This document shows, one piece after another, positions 17,927 through 27,280 of a DNA stretch of 48,288 nt. Numbering within the stretch: position 1 is the first letter of the stretch; each line of letters begins with the position of its first letter. Where the stretch lies: NCBI RefSeq assembly GCF_022414595.1, contig NZ_JADWYO010000050.1, positions 1-48,288 of the forward strand, written 5' to 3'. The position numbers were made by a program, and so were the translations under genes. The notes under the pieces are model-generated. The model was not told where the DNA came from, ran no database searches, and saw only the letters and a program-made list of their open reading frames with translations. The stretch comes from Streptomyces sp. MUM 203J. Lineage in GTDB: Bacteria > Actinomycetota > Actinomycetes > Streptomycetales > Streptomycetaceae.

Positions 17927-18364
17927 ATGTCCCTCACGGTCCCGGCCCTGGGTATCGCGGTCGTGTTCGCCTCCGGCTGCGTCTGGTACGTGCCCGCGCT
18001 GGCCGACGTCCGGGCGGGTGCCGACCGCCCCCTCTCCCGCCGGCTGGCGGCCACCGCCTGCCTGGTGGGCTGGTCCACGGCCCCGCTGGCCGCCCTGCTG
18101 CTCCTGACAGGCCCGGACTGGCGCGCGGCGGCTGCGGCCACGGCCCTGGGCGCCGCGGCGGCCACGACGCTACGGCTCCGGGCCGCGTCCCACCGCCGCC
18201 GGGAGTCCGCCGAGCAGGCCCTCCACTGGGCGGCCCTGCTGCGCACCCCGCCACCCCCGCCACCCCGCGACCGGGCTCGCCTGGCGGCTCGCCGGACGGC
18301 CGCGACCCTGACGCTGACCGCGGCGTCGGTGGCCCTGCTGACCACGACGGCGATGGTCCGCTGA
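17927..18364 (+). CDS. Small membrane protein downstream of ctaD
   Basis: This 145-residue protein has an ATG behind ACGGGAG. It has about four hydrophobic segments (LGIAVVFASGCVWYVPALA, ATACLVGWSTAPLAALLLL, a short Ala-rich one and LTLTAASVALLTTTAMV) separated by basic loops and a proline run. Placed 13 bases after ctaD, it is almost certainly in the same transcript and may be a membrane partner or assembly factor. No haem or copper ligand pattern is obvious, and I do not recognise it as ctaF. Confidence 0.7.
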   Translation: MSLTVPALGIAVVFASGCVWYVPALADVRAGADRPLSRRLAATACLVGWSTAPLAALLLLTGPDWRAAAAATALGAAAATTLRLRAASHRRRESAEQALHWAALLRTPPPPPPRDRARLAARRTAATLTLTAASVALLTTTAMVR

Positions 18365-18506
18365 GGGGTGCGGGAACGCGGCGGGCCCGAGGCGGCCGGG
18401 CTTGCCGGTACGGGCCACGTGGGGCGTCCCTCGCCGGTACGTTGTGTGCCAGGTGCGGACGGAGCCGCCGGACGCGGCCCCGGGGTGCCCGGGGCGCACC
18501 GCGTCT

Positions 18507-18520
18507 GTGACCCACGTCAC
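18507..18520 (+). promoter_or_regulatory. Crp-like palindrome
   Basis: GTGACCCACGTCAC fits the Streptomyces Crp-type pattern GTG-N6-G-N-CAC and resembles the classical TGTGA-N6-TCAC site. It lies about 100 bases upstream of the reductase gene start. Confidence 0.4.
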
Positions 18521-18616
18521 GGATCGTGTTCTCGCGGATGCCGATGAGTTCGCCGGGCGGCCGGGGTCTGCCCTGGTACAAGAAGTCGTGAAGCGGCCGA
18601 GGAAGAGGCAACCCCC

Positions 18617-19222
18617 ATGCACATCGTGATCAGCGAGTTCATCAGCCTGGACGGCGTCGTGCAGGCGCCGGGCGGCCCGGACGAGGACACCGACGGCGGC
18701 TTCGCGCACGGTGGCTGGACGCACCCGTTCTTCGACCCGGAGGTGGTCGGCGGCGCCTTCGACGAGGCCCTGGGCAAGGCGGAGGCGCTGCTGTTCGGAC
18801 GGCGGACCTGGCGGACGATGGCTTCGGCGTGGCCCGGGCGCGCGGGGGACCCGTTCGCGGACCGGATGAACGCGATCCGCAAGTACGTGGTGAGCGGCAC
18901 GCTGGGGGACGGCGACCTGACCGCCTGGGACAACACCACCCTCATCCCCGCCGCCGACGCCACCCCCCGCATCCGCGACCTGCGCGAGGCTCCGGGCGGC
19001 GACCTGCTCGTCATGGGCAGCCCCACCCTCGCCCGCACACTCCTGAGCGAGGACCTGGTGGACGAACTGCACCTGACGGTCATGCCGGTCCTGCTGGGCG
19101 GCGGAAAGACGATCTTCCCGGCGGACGGCGCGCTGCGCACGCTGGAACTGGTGTCGACGGTGACCAGCGGCACGGGGGCGCAGGTCTGCACGTACCGCCG
19201 GGCGCACAAGACCGAGGGATAG
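18617..19222 (+). CDS. Dihydrofolate reductase-like / RibD C-terminal domain protein
   Basis: This 201-residue protein starts MHIVISEFISLDGVVQAPGG, the first strand and loop of the RibD-C/DHFR fold. It continues with EALLFGRRTWRTMASAWP, KYVVSGTL, a glycine-rich GGDLLVMGSPTLARTLL (NADPH binding) and the DELHLTVMPVLLGGGKTIF strand. Members are NADPH-dependent reductases of unknown substrate; this subgroup is common and usually stand-alone in Streptomyces. Upstream are GAGGAAGAGG and a Crp-like palindrome. It is unlikely to be the essential folate enzyme. Confidence 0.85.
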   Translation: MHIVISEFISLDGVVQAPGGPDEDTDGGFAHGGWTHPFFDPEVVGGAFDEALGKAEALLFGRRTWRTMASAWPGRAGDPFADRMNAIRKYVVSGTLGDGDLTAWDNTTLIPAADATPRIRDLREAPGGDLLVMGSPTLARTLLSEDLVDELHLTVMPVLLGGGKTIFPADGALRTLELVSTVTSGTGAQVCTYRRAHKTEG

Positions 19223-19684
19223 GCCCCGGCCCGGCGGGTCACGCCCGGGTCGCGGCAGGCACCCGCCCGGCCCGGACGCCCCGGCATGAGCCGCCGGATT
19301 CTCCCCAGGGCCGAACCGCGGCCGCGCCCGCGCGCGCCCTCCCGTCCGTGAGGGCCGGCCGTCGGTGCTGCGGAGAACGCCGCCACGTACACCGGCACCT
19401 GGGGCCTGACCGCACCGGCCGGGCGGCCGGCCGCCGGTGCCGCCCCGTCCAGGTCCGGGGCCCGGGCGCCGTCGGCCGGCGTGACGTCCGTCCGGACGGA
19501 GCGCGCGAGGGCGCGCCGGCCGTGTGAAGAGGACTGAAGGGGTCGGGGGCCGCCCCTGAGACCGGGGGCACGGCCGTCCACCTTCAGGAGGTGGGCGGGG
19601 TGCCGCCCGTCCGACCTGAGGGGGACGCCGGTTCGGGACCTGGGGGCGATCCCCCGGCGCCGCCCCGCTCCTAGCGTTGATGCC
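19223..19684. other. 462-base stretch without a recognisable gene
   Basis: The region between the reductase and sigma-factor genes has no convincing frame. The last 100 bases are rich in short G runs, with a small palindrome GGGGGCGATCCCCC at 19641-19654 just before the sigma-factor start, where its promoter should lie. Confidence 0.45.
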
Positions 19685-20257
19685 ATGACCGCGATTTCTG
19701 GGCCCGTCTGTGCCGGTGCCTCCACACCCGCCGCCACCGGCACCACCGGATACCCCTCGTTCGCCTCGTACGTGCGGACCCGGGGCCCCGTCCTGCTGCG
19801 CACCGCCCGGTCGCTGACCGCGAACCCCTGCGACGCGGAGGACCTGCTCCAGACCGCGCTGACCAAGACGTTCGTCGCCTGGGAGCGCATCGAGGACCAC
19901 CGCGCGCTGGACGGCTACGTGCGCCGCGCCCTGGTCAACACCCGCACCTCCCAGTGGCGCAAGCGCAAGGTCGACGAGTTCGCGTGCGACGAGCTGCCCG
20001 AACCCGCAGTCCACACCGGCGACCCGGGCCAGCCCGACCCGGCCGAGCGCCAGGCGCTGCGCGACGCCATGTGGCGCGCGGTCATGCGGCTGCCCGACCG
20101 GCAGCGGGCCATGGTCGTCCTGCGGTACTACGAGGACCTCAGCGAGGCCCAGACCGCCGCCGTCCTCGGGGTCTCCGTCGGTACGGTCAAGAGCGCCGTC
20201 TCCCGTGCCCTCGGCAAACTCCGCGAGGACCCGGAGCTGACCCCGTCCCGGGTCTGA
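19685..20257 (+). CDS. SigE-family ECF RNA polymerase sigma factor
   Basis: This 190-residue sigma factor has region 2 (FASYVRTRGPVLLRTARSL, ADLLQ-type CDAEDLLQTALTKTFVAW, YVRRALVNTRTSQWRKRK) and region 4 (AVMRLPDRQRAMVVLRYYEDLSE followed by the helix-turn-helix TAAVLGVSVGTVKSAVSRAL). These are the hallmarks of the actinobacterial SigE-family ECF group. It recruits polymerase to alternative promoters. No Shine-Dalgarno-like sequence precedes the ATG, so translation may be leaderless. No anti-sigma factor gene adjoins it, so its control is unclear. Confidence 0.88.
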   Translation: MTAISGPVCAGASTPAATGTTGYPSFASYVRTRGPVLLRTARSLTANPCDAEDLLQTALTKTFVAWERIEDHRALDGYVRRALVNTRTSQWRKRKVDEFACDELPEPAVHTGDPGQPDPAERQALRDAMWRAVMRLPDRQRAMVVLRYYEDLSEAQTAAVLGVSVGTVKSAVSRALGKLREDPELTPSRV

Positions 20258-20329
20258 TCCCGGGCCGACCGCACGGCTTACCCGCGGTACACCACCAGCC
20301 CGCTCAACAGACCTACTCCCGGGTAGTGA

Positions 20330-20345
20330 CATACCGCTCGGTATG
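20330..20345 (+). promoter_or_regulatory. Perfect palindrome before the acyl-CoA ligase gene
   Basis: CATACCG-CT-CGGTATG has 7-bp arms and lies 66 bases before the start codon. A second short inverted repeat (CTAC...GTAG) is immediately upstream. The form is typical of a TetR-family operator; no TetR gene lies nearby. Confidence 0.5.
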
Positions 20346-20411
20346 GGCGCAGAATCGGCACACCCCTACTGCCCTACTGACGCGTAGCCACGCGCCCACC
20401 GGGAGGACGCC

Positions 20412-22067
<1,656 letters not shown>

Positions 22068-22076
22068 CCGGGCACG

Positions 22077-22127
22077 CGGAGGAGAGACGGGCGTCCACCG
22101 GCGACAGGAACACCCGTCCCTCCTCCG
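22077..22127. terminator. Hairpin between convergent genes
   Basis: Arms of 18 bases (22077-22094 and 22110-22127) pair at 16 positions around a 15-base loop. The hairpin fills the gap between the ligase and PAS-protein stop codons and probably acts in both directions. Confidence 0.6.
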
Positions 22128-25100
22128 TCAGTTCGTGCCGATCTTCGCCAGCAGGTCCACGATCCGCGACTGGACCTCTGTGCTCGTCGAGCGCTCCGCG
22201 AGGAAGAGCACCGTCTCCCCCGAGGCCAGCTTCGGCAGCTCAGCCTCGTCCAGCCCGGACGAGGTGTAGACGACCAGCGGTGTCCGGTTCAGCAGCCCGT
22301 TGGCGCGCAGCCAGTCGATGATGCCCGCGCGGCGGCGCCGTACCTGCATCAGGTCCATCACCACGAGGTTCGGCCGCAGCCCGGTGGCGAGCCCGACCGC
22401 GTCGGTGTCCGCCGTCGCCCGCTCGACCTGCATCCCGCGCCGCTCCAGCGCGGCCGTCAGCGCGTGCGCGATCTCGTCCTGCTCCTCGATCAGCAGAACC
22501 CGCGACGGATGCTGCTCGCTGTCGCGCGGCGCCAGCGCCTTCAGCAGCACCGCCGGGTCGGCGCCGTACGCGGCCTCCCGCGACGCCTGCCCCAGCCCGG
22601 CCGCCAGCAGCACCGGCACCTCGGCCGCGACCGCCGCCTGGCGCAGCGACTGGAGTGCCGTCCGGGTGATCGGCCCGGTCAGGGGGTCGACGAACAGCGC
22701 CGCCGGGAACGCGGCGATCTGCGCGTCCACCTCTTCGCGCGAGTGCACGATGACCGGCCGGTAGCCGCGCTCGCTCAGCGCCTGCTGGGTGGCACCGTCC
22801 GGGGCGGGCCAGACCAGGAGACGGCGCGGGTTGTCCAGCGGTTCCGGCGGCAGCTCGTCGTCGACGGGCTGCGGCTGCGGCTCGTTGGCGACCTCCACGG
22901 CGCCGCCCGGGCCGTCCAGCGGCTCGGGACCCTCGTCGGCGCCCTCGTCCGGCGCGCCTATCTCGTACGCCCGCCCGCGACCCTCGCTGGGCGGTGTGCC
23001 GAGCACCGGCTGCGGCGGCTGCGGGGACGGCACGGGACCGTTGGCCGCTCCGGGCTGGCGGTCGCCCTCCGGGGGCGTGGCCAGCCTGCGCCGCCGCCCG
23101 GAACCCGAGCCGGACACGGGCGTACCGGTGGGCGTGGCTCCGGGGGCGGGGGGCTGCGCGGCCTGCTGCGGCTGCTGCTGGGCGAAGGGGACGCCCTGGC
23201 CGAGCGTACGGACGCTGAAGGCGCGCCCCTGGGTGGAGTCGGCCCCCTCGGCGGGCCGCGCCGCGGTGCCGGGGAGGGGATGCGGCTGCGGCGGCGTGTG
23301 GTCGGCCCCCGGGGCCGTACGTACGGAATCGTGCCGTCCCTCGGCACCGCCCGGCCCGCCCGGCGGCACCGGCTGCCCGGCCGGTACGGGCCCGGGCCCC
23401 GCGGCCTGCGGGGAAGGCGCGCCCTGCGCGTCCGCCCGGTCGGCGGCGGCAGGCGGCAGCGCGAAGGGCGACCGTCCTCCGGCCTCCGCGGTCTGCGCCC
23501 GCTCCTGACCGGCGGCGAGTGCCCGCCTAGCCCGCCGCCCGGCAGACGCGGTCTCACCGGCCGGTACGGCTCCGGCGGGCAGGCCACCGGCCGGTACGGC
23601 TCCGGCGGGCAGGCCACCGGGCGGTACGGCTGCGGCGGAAGCCGTGGCTTCGGGCGCCGCGCCCTGAGGCGCCACCGTCCCGCCGGGCAGAGCTCCGGGA
23701 GGCAGAGCTCCGGGAGGCACGGGTGCGGCAGGCAGGCCCCCGGGCGGCACCCCTTCGGGCGCCCCGGCCCCAGAAGGCGCACCCCCGGCCGGTCCCGCTG
23801 CGGGCACGCCGCCCGCGTCCTGAGCCTGAGACGGCGCGGGCGGCAGCGCCGCCACCGGTCCCTGAGGAGAAGCCGTCCGCCGTGCCCGCCGCCCCGTCCC
23901 CTGCGGCGGCACCGGCACGGCCTCCCCCTGCGGGGCCACACCCTGCGGCGGCACCGTGCCGCCGAGCCCTGCCGGACGCGCCTGAGCGCTGCTCTCCCCG
24001 GCCATCACGACGGAGCCCTCGGCGGGCGTCGCCGCCCGGCCCGCGGGCGCTTCCGGAGCGGCCTCCGCCGGGCTCGGCCGTCCCCGCCGCCGCCCGGTCG
24101 GCTCGGGCACGGCGACCTCGGCCGCGGAAGCCCGCGCGGGCACCCGCTGCTCCCCTGTTCCGTCCGTACCGTCATCCGCGGCACGCCGCGCCCGCCGCCG
24201 CCCGGTAGGCCCACCGGCCACGGGGTCCTCGGCCCGAACCGGACTGTCCAGGAAGGCGTCCGTGGAGGCCCGCCGCGCCCGGCGCCGCCCGCCCCCACCC
24301 GTGTCCGCGGCCTGCTGCGCCGGCAGCGCGGGCGCACCGGAAACCGCGGGAGCCACGGCGCCCGCGGCCTCTTCCGCCCGGGCGGGCGCGGCCGTCCCCG
24401 CCGCCTCCCCCACCGGCACCTCGACCACATACGCACTGCCGCCCGCCCCGCCGCCGGGCACGTCGTGCGTCTGGAGCACGCCGCCGTGAGCCTGCACGAT
24501 GCCGCGCACGATGGGCTGGTGCACCGGGTCGCCGCCGGTGTGCGGCCCGCGCACCTCGATCCGTACGACGTCGCCGCGCTGAGCCGCCGCGACCACGATG
24601 GTGGAGTCCGCATACCCGCCGCCGGCCGCGACCCGCGAGGTCCCCGTCGAGTCGACCCCGGCGACGTCCGCGACCAGGTGCGCGAGCGCCGTGGCGAGCC
24701 GGTCTCCGTCCACCTCGGCCTCGATGGGCGGGGCGTGCACGGCGAACTGCACCCGCCCGGGCCCGATGAGCTCGACGGCCCCCTCGACCGCCCGGGACAC
24801 GACACCGTCCAGCCCCACCGGCGCCTTGTCCAGATCGGCCTCGCCCATGTCGAGCCGCTGGAAGCACAGGACGTTGTCGACGAGCGTGGTCATCCGCGCG
24901 TACCCGGCGGCCAGGTGGTGCAGGATCTGGTTGGCCTCGGGCCACAACTGCCCGGCCGGGTCGGCGGCGAGGACGCCCAGCTCGCGCCGCAGCTCCTCCA
25001 GGGGCCCGCGCAGGGACTCCCCGAGCACGGCGGTGAGCTGCGCGTGCCGGGCCCCGAGAGCGTCGTACCGCCGTTCGGCTGCGGCGAGCCGCTCCTCGTA

Positions 25101-25985
25101 CGCCCGCACCTCCCCGCCGTGCTTCTCCTCGGCCTCCGCCAGCTCGGCGGCGTGCTGCTCGCTGAGCTGCTCGTACGGGCGGCGGTCGTTGAAGGTCAGG
25201 ACGGCGCCGACGAGCTGGTCCCCGTCGCGCACGGGCGCGGTGGTGAGGTCGACGGGCACCGGGGACCCGTCCTTGGCCCACACGACCTGCCCGCGGACGC
25301 GGTGCTTCCGCCCGGACCGCAGCGTGTCGGCCAGCGGCGACTCGTCGTAAGGGAACGGCTCCCCGTCGCCCCGCGAGTGCAGCATGAGCTGGTGCAGCTC
25401 CTTGCCGCCCAGGTCGCTTGCGCGCCACCCGAGGATCTGTGCGGCGGCGGGGTTGACGAGGACGATCCGCCCGTCGGTGTCGGTCCCGACGACGCCCTCG
25501 GAGGCGGCCCGCAGGATCATCTCGGTCTGCCGCTGGGAGCGGGCCAGCTCGGCCTCGGTGTCGAGGGTGCCGGAGAGGTCGCGGACGACGATCATGAGCA
25601 GCTCGTCGCCGCTGTAGCCCACGCCGCCGGTGCTGTACGAGTCGTACGCCTCGTGCCCGTCCTCAAGACTGGCGCTGGTCGCCTCGACCGGGAACTCGCT
25701 GCCGTCGGTGCGCCGGGCGACCATGCGGGTGGGTTTGGTCCGCCCGCGCGGATCGGCGGAGTCGGGGCGGCGCATGGAGCCGGGGATGAGCCGGGAGTCG
25801 AAGGAGGGCAGCAGATCGAGCAGCCCGCGCCCGACCAGCGCCGTCCCGGGCGTCTCGAACATCTCCAGGGCGATGGTGTTGGCGTTGACGACCGTGCCGT
25901 TGGTGTTGACGAGGACGAGCCCGTCGGGCAAGGCGTCGAGTATGGCTGCGAGGCGAGCAGCGCCTCGGGATGGCCTGCTGCTCAC
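22128..25985 (-). CDS. Large PAS-PAS / degenerate histidine kinase / receiver protein
   Basis: This 1285-residue protein starts at GTG 25985, which has GGGAGGAAG just upstream; a GTG six codons earlier would put that site inside the gene. Residues 10-120 and 150-275 are PAS domains, followed by a coiled coil. The dimerisation helix (LTAVLGESLRGPLEELRR, about 317) lacks the phospho-accepting His of the usual S-H-E-x-R-T-P box. The ATPase-like part (about 400-495) lacks the N-box Asn and the DxGxG motif. Residues about 505-1060 are an Ala/Pro/Gly-rich linker with repeats. The C-terminal receiver (about 1160-1285) keeps EEQDE and the Asp in VVMDLM, but its conserved Lys position reads FLAERS. 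It looks like a sensory scaffold rather than a working kinase. No response regulator gene adjoins it. Confidence 0.82.
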   Translation of the reverse strand: MSSRPSRGAARLAAILDALPDGLVLVNTNGTVVNANTIALEMFETPGTALVGRGLLDLLPSFDSRLIPGSMRRPDSADPRGRTKPTRMVARRTDGSEFPVEATSASLEDGHEAYDSYSTGGVGYSGDELLMIVVRDLSGTLDTEAELARSQRQTEMILRAASEGVVGTDTDGRIVLVNPAAAQILGWRASDLGGKELHQLMLHSRGDGEPFPYDESPLADTLRSGRKHRVRGQVVWAKDGSPVPVDLTTAPVRDGDQLVGAVLTFNDRRPYEQLSEQHAAELAEAEEKHGGEVRAYEERLAAAERRYDALGARHAQLTAVLGESLRGPLEELRRELGVLAADPAGQLWPEANQILHHLAAGYARMTTLVDNVLCFQRLDMGEADLDKAPVGLDGVVSRAVEGAVELIGPGRVQFAVHAPPIEAEVDGDRLATALAHLVADVAGVDSTGTSRVAAGGGYADSTIVVAAAQRGDVVRIEVRGPHTGGDPVHQPIVRGIVQAHGGVLQTHDVPGGGAGGSAYVVEVPVGEAAGTAAPARAEEAAGAVAPAVSGAPALPAQQAADTGGGGRRRARRASTDAFLDSPVRAEDPVAGGPTGRRRARRAADDGTDGTGEQRVPARASAAEVAVPEPTGRRRGRPSPAEAAPEAPAGRAATPAEGSVVMAGESSAQARPAGLGGTVPPQGVAPQGEAVPVPPQGTGRRARRTASPQGPVAALPPAPSQAQDAGGVPAAGPAGGAPSGAGAPEGVPPGGLPAAPVPPGALPPGALPGGTVAPQGAAPEATASAAAVPPGGLPAGAVPAGGLPAGAVPAGETASAGRRARRALAAGQERAQTAEAGGRSPFALPPAAADRADAQGAPSPQAAGPGPVPAGQPVPPGGPGGAEGRHDSVRTAPGADHTPPQPHPLPGTAARPAEGADSTQGRAFSVRTLGQGVPFAQQQPQQAAQPPAPGATPTGTPVSGSGSGRRRRLATPPEGDRQPGAANGPVPSPQPPQPVLGTPPSEGRGRAYEIGAPDEGADEGPEPLDGPGGAVEVANEPQPQPVDDELPPEPLDNPRRLLVWPAPDGATQQALSERGYRPVIVHSREEVDAQIAAFPAALFVDPLTGPITRTALQSLRQAAVAAEVPVLLAAGLGQASREAAYGADPAVLLKALAPRDSEQHPSRVLLIEEQDEIAHALTAALERRGMQVERATADTDAVGLATGLRPNLVVMDLMQVRRRRAGIIDWLRANGLLNRTPLVVYTSSGLDEAELPKLASGETVLFLAERSTSTEVQSRIVDLLAKIGTN
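23561..23639 (-). repeat. Three 30-bp tandem repeats in the linker of the PAS protein
   Basis: The block beginning CCGGTACGGCTCCGGCGGGC recurs at 23561 and 23591 and in degenerate form at 23621. In the protein it gives ten-residue units of the type AGAVPAGGLP, evidence of slippage expansion in the linker. Confidence 0.75.
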
Positions 25986-26147
25986 GACGACGCTTCCTCC
26001 CACTGACCTACTGCCGCGCTTACGGGAGGGAGTCTAAGGGCTGAGGGTACGGGCGTGACGGCGGATGAGGAGGAGTGACGGGCGGCCCGGTGTGCCCACG
26101 GCGCACGCCCGTGCACGTCGGACGCTCCCGGCCGCCCTGTCCCGGCC

Positions 26148-26609
26148 CTATCCCCGGACCATCGGGAGCACCGGCCGGAGCTCCTCCCAGCGCCCGATCT
26201 CGCAGCCGTCTGCACGGCTGAACCGGGCGTCGACGGGCCGCCCGTGCCAGGTGCCCTCGACGTGCGCGGTGGCGGGTCCGCCGTGCTGCTGGGTGCACAT
26301 CCGGCCCTGCGGGACGGGCGCGAACGGGTCCCGCCCGCCTTCGGACAGCGCCTCCAGCCGCTCGCAGGCCTTCTGGGCGCGCGGGTGGGTGCCGGAGGCG
26401 CGCTCGGGCCGGCACTCCAGCCGGAAGGTCCCGTCGGCGGCGGGGTTGCCGGAGCGCTCGACGGTGACGGTGAGTGTGTCGGGGGAGCCGAGAAGCGGCA
26501 GCGGAACGGGCAGCGGCCCGAGAACCTCCCCGGAGGCGGGCGCGGCGGCGCCGAGCGCTGAGAGGGAGGCGAGCGAGGCGGCGGAGGCCAGGGCGAGGCG
26601 GCGCAGCAT
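26148..26609 (-). CDS. Subtilisin-inhibitor-like (SSI family) secreted protein
   Basis: This 153-residue precursor starts at ATG 26609 behind CTGGAG. A signal peptide (MLRRLALASAASLASLSALG, cleavage near APASG) precedes an SSI fold with LTVTVERSG, the four conserved Cys (66, 82, 105, 136) that form two disulfides, ASGTHPRAQKACERL, and the C-terminal FSRADGCEIGRW. SSI proteins block extracellular subtilisin-like or trypsin-like proteases during development. The reactive loop, MCPMVYDP in classical SSI, here reads MCTQQHGGP, placing Gln at P1, so target specificity must differ. It is 225 bases from tRNA-Ser and transcribed away from it. Confidence 0.85.
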   Translation of the reverse strand: MLRRLALASAASLASLSALGAAAPASGEVLGPLPVPLPLLGSPDTLTVTVERSGNPAADGTFRLECRPERASGTHPRAQKACERLEALSEGGRDPFAPVPQGRMCTQQHGGPATAHVEGTWHGRPVDARFSRADGCEIGRWEELRPVLPMVRG

Positions 26610-26834
26610 ACGAACTCCAGCAGGGTCGGTTTCACAGGCCGGGCGACCGGGGCGGCCCCGCGGCCGTCGCCCCCCGGCCCCCTTCACCCCACTAACGCAG
26701 CACCGCCCGCCACGTTGCGCAACCGAAAGCCTTTGCCCTGCGCCCCCCGTGCCTAGTACCGTGGACGGCGATTGGTGACCGGCCCCCAGGCTGTGTCATC
26801 ATCTGCACGCACCACTCGCTTACGCGAGTGGGCT

Positions 26835-26929
26835 GGAGGCGTCGCCTAGTCCGGTCTATGGCGCCGCACTGCTAATGCGGTTTCGGGGTAACCCCCTGAT
26901 CGAGGGTTCAAATCCCTCCGCCTCCGCCA
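26835..26929 (+). tRNA. tRNA-Ser(GCT)
   Basis: A 95-base class II tRNA with acceptor arms GGAGGCG and CGCCTCC, discriminator G and encoded CCA. The anticodon stem CCGCA/TGCGG encloses the loop CTGCTAA (anticodon GCT at 26871-26873). A long variable arm and a T arm (GAGGG TTCAAAT CCCTC) follow. A possible -10 (TAGTAC) lies at 26754. Confidence 0.95.
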
Positions 26930-26939
26930 GAAGAAACCG

Positions 26940-26965
26940 AAGCCCCGGCCACCAGGCCGGGGCTT
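26940..26965 (+). terminator. Terminator of tRNA-Ser
   Basis: An 11-bp stem AAGCCCCGGCC / GGCCGGGGCTT with loop ACCA begins ten bases after the tRNA. Confidence 0.75.
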
Positions 26966-27032
26966 CGGCCGTTCCGGCCCGCCCCTCCAGGTGTCCGTTT
27001 TCTCCTCATTGGCCACCCTGTGGCTTATGGAT

Positions 27033-27061
27033 TTCGCATGGCGGCGCGGTTCATGTAATGT
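27033..27061 (+). promoter_or_regulatory. Probable promoter of tRNA-Arg
   Basis: TTCGCA and TAATGT are separated by 17 bases, matching a housekeeping sigma promoter about 70 bases before the tRNA. Confidence 0.45.
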
Positions 27062-27127
27062 TGTTCCCGCAACGCCGACCGGGCCGAAAAGCCCGGAAGG
27101 AAAGTCGGAGAGTAAGATCACCGACAA

Positions 27128-27200
27128 GCACTCGTAGCTTAACGGATAGAGCATCTGACTACGGATCAGAAGGTTGCAGGTTCGAATCCTGCCGAGTGCA
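27128..27200 (+). tRNA. tRNA-Arg(ACG), integration site
   Basis: A 73-base tRNA with acceptor arms GCACTCG/CGAGTGC and discriminator A; CCA is not encoded. The anticodon stem TCTGA/TCAGA encloses CTACGGA (anticodon ACG). The T arm is GCAGG TTCGAAT CCTGC. Its 3' part from 27159 is duplicated at 34981, so the mobile element restored the gene on insertion. Confidence 0.95.
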
Positions 27201-27202
27201 CA
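27159..27202 (+). repeat. attL, 44-bp direct repeat within tRNA-Arg
   Basis: The sequence from CTACGGATCA to GAGTGCACA is identical to 34981-35024. It runs from the anticodon loop to two bases past the tRNA 3' end, the usual core for tyrosine integrases that target tRNA genes. Confidence 0.92.
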
Positions 27203-27207
27203 CAGCT

Positions 27208-27242
27208 CAGAAGCCCCTCGGGATCATCCCGAGGGGCTTCTG
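27208..27242. terminator. Element-borne terminator after tRNA-Arg
   Basis: A perfect 16-bp stem (CAGAAGCCCCTCGGGA and its complement) with loop TCA lies inside the element, eight bases past the tRNA. It can end the tRNA transcript and the incoming int transcript. Confidence 0.8.
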
Positions 27243-27264
27243 ACATCAGCGGGTGACATCAACG
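27241..27264 (+). repeat. Putative integrase arm sites, left end
   Basis: TGACATCAGCG (27241) and TGACATCAACG (27254) are 13 bases apart. They share TGAC-NN-CAACG with repeats near attR, as expected of integrase arm-binding sites. Confidence 0.4.
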
Positions 27265-27280
27265 CCCGAGAATAAACCGA

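Noticed and set aside
22128..25985. Assignment as the osmoadaptation hybrid kinase OsaA
   Set aside because: OsaA, as I recall it, has many HAMP repeats and an intact kinase core beside a response regulator gene; neither is seen here.
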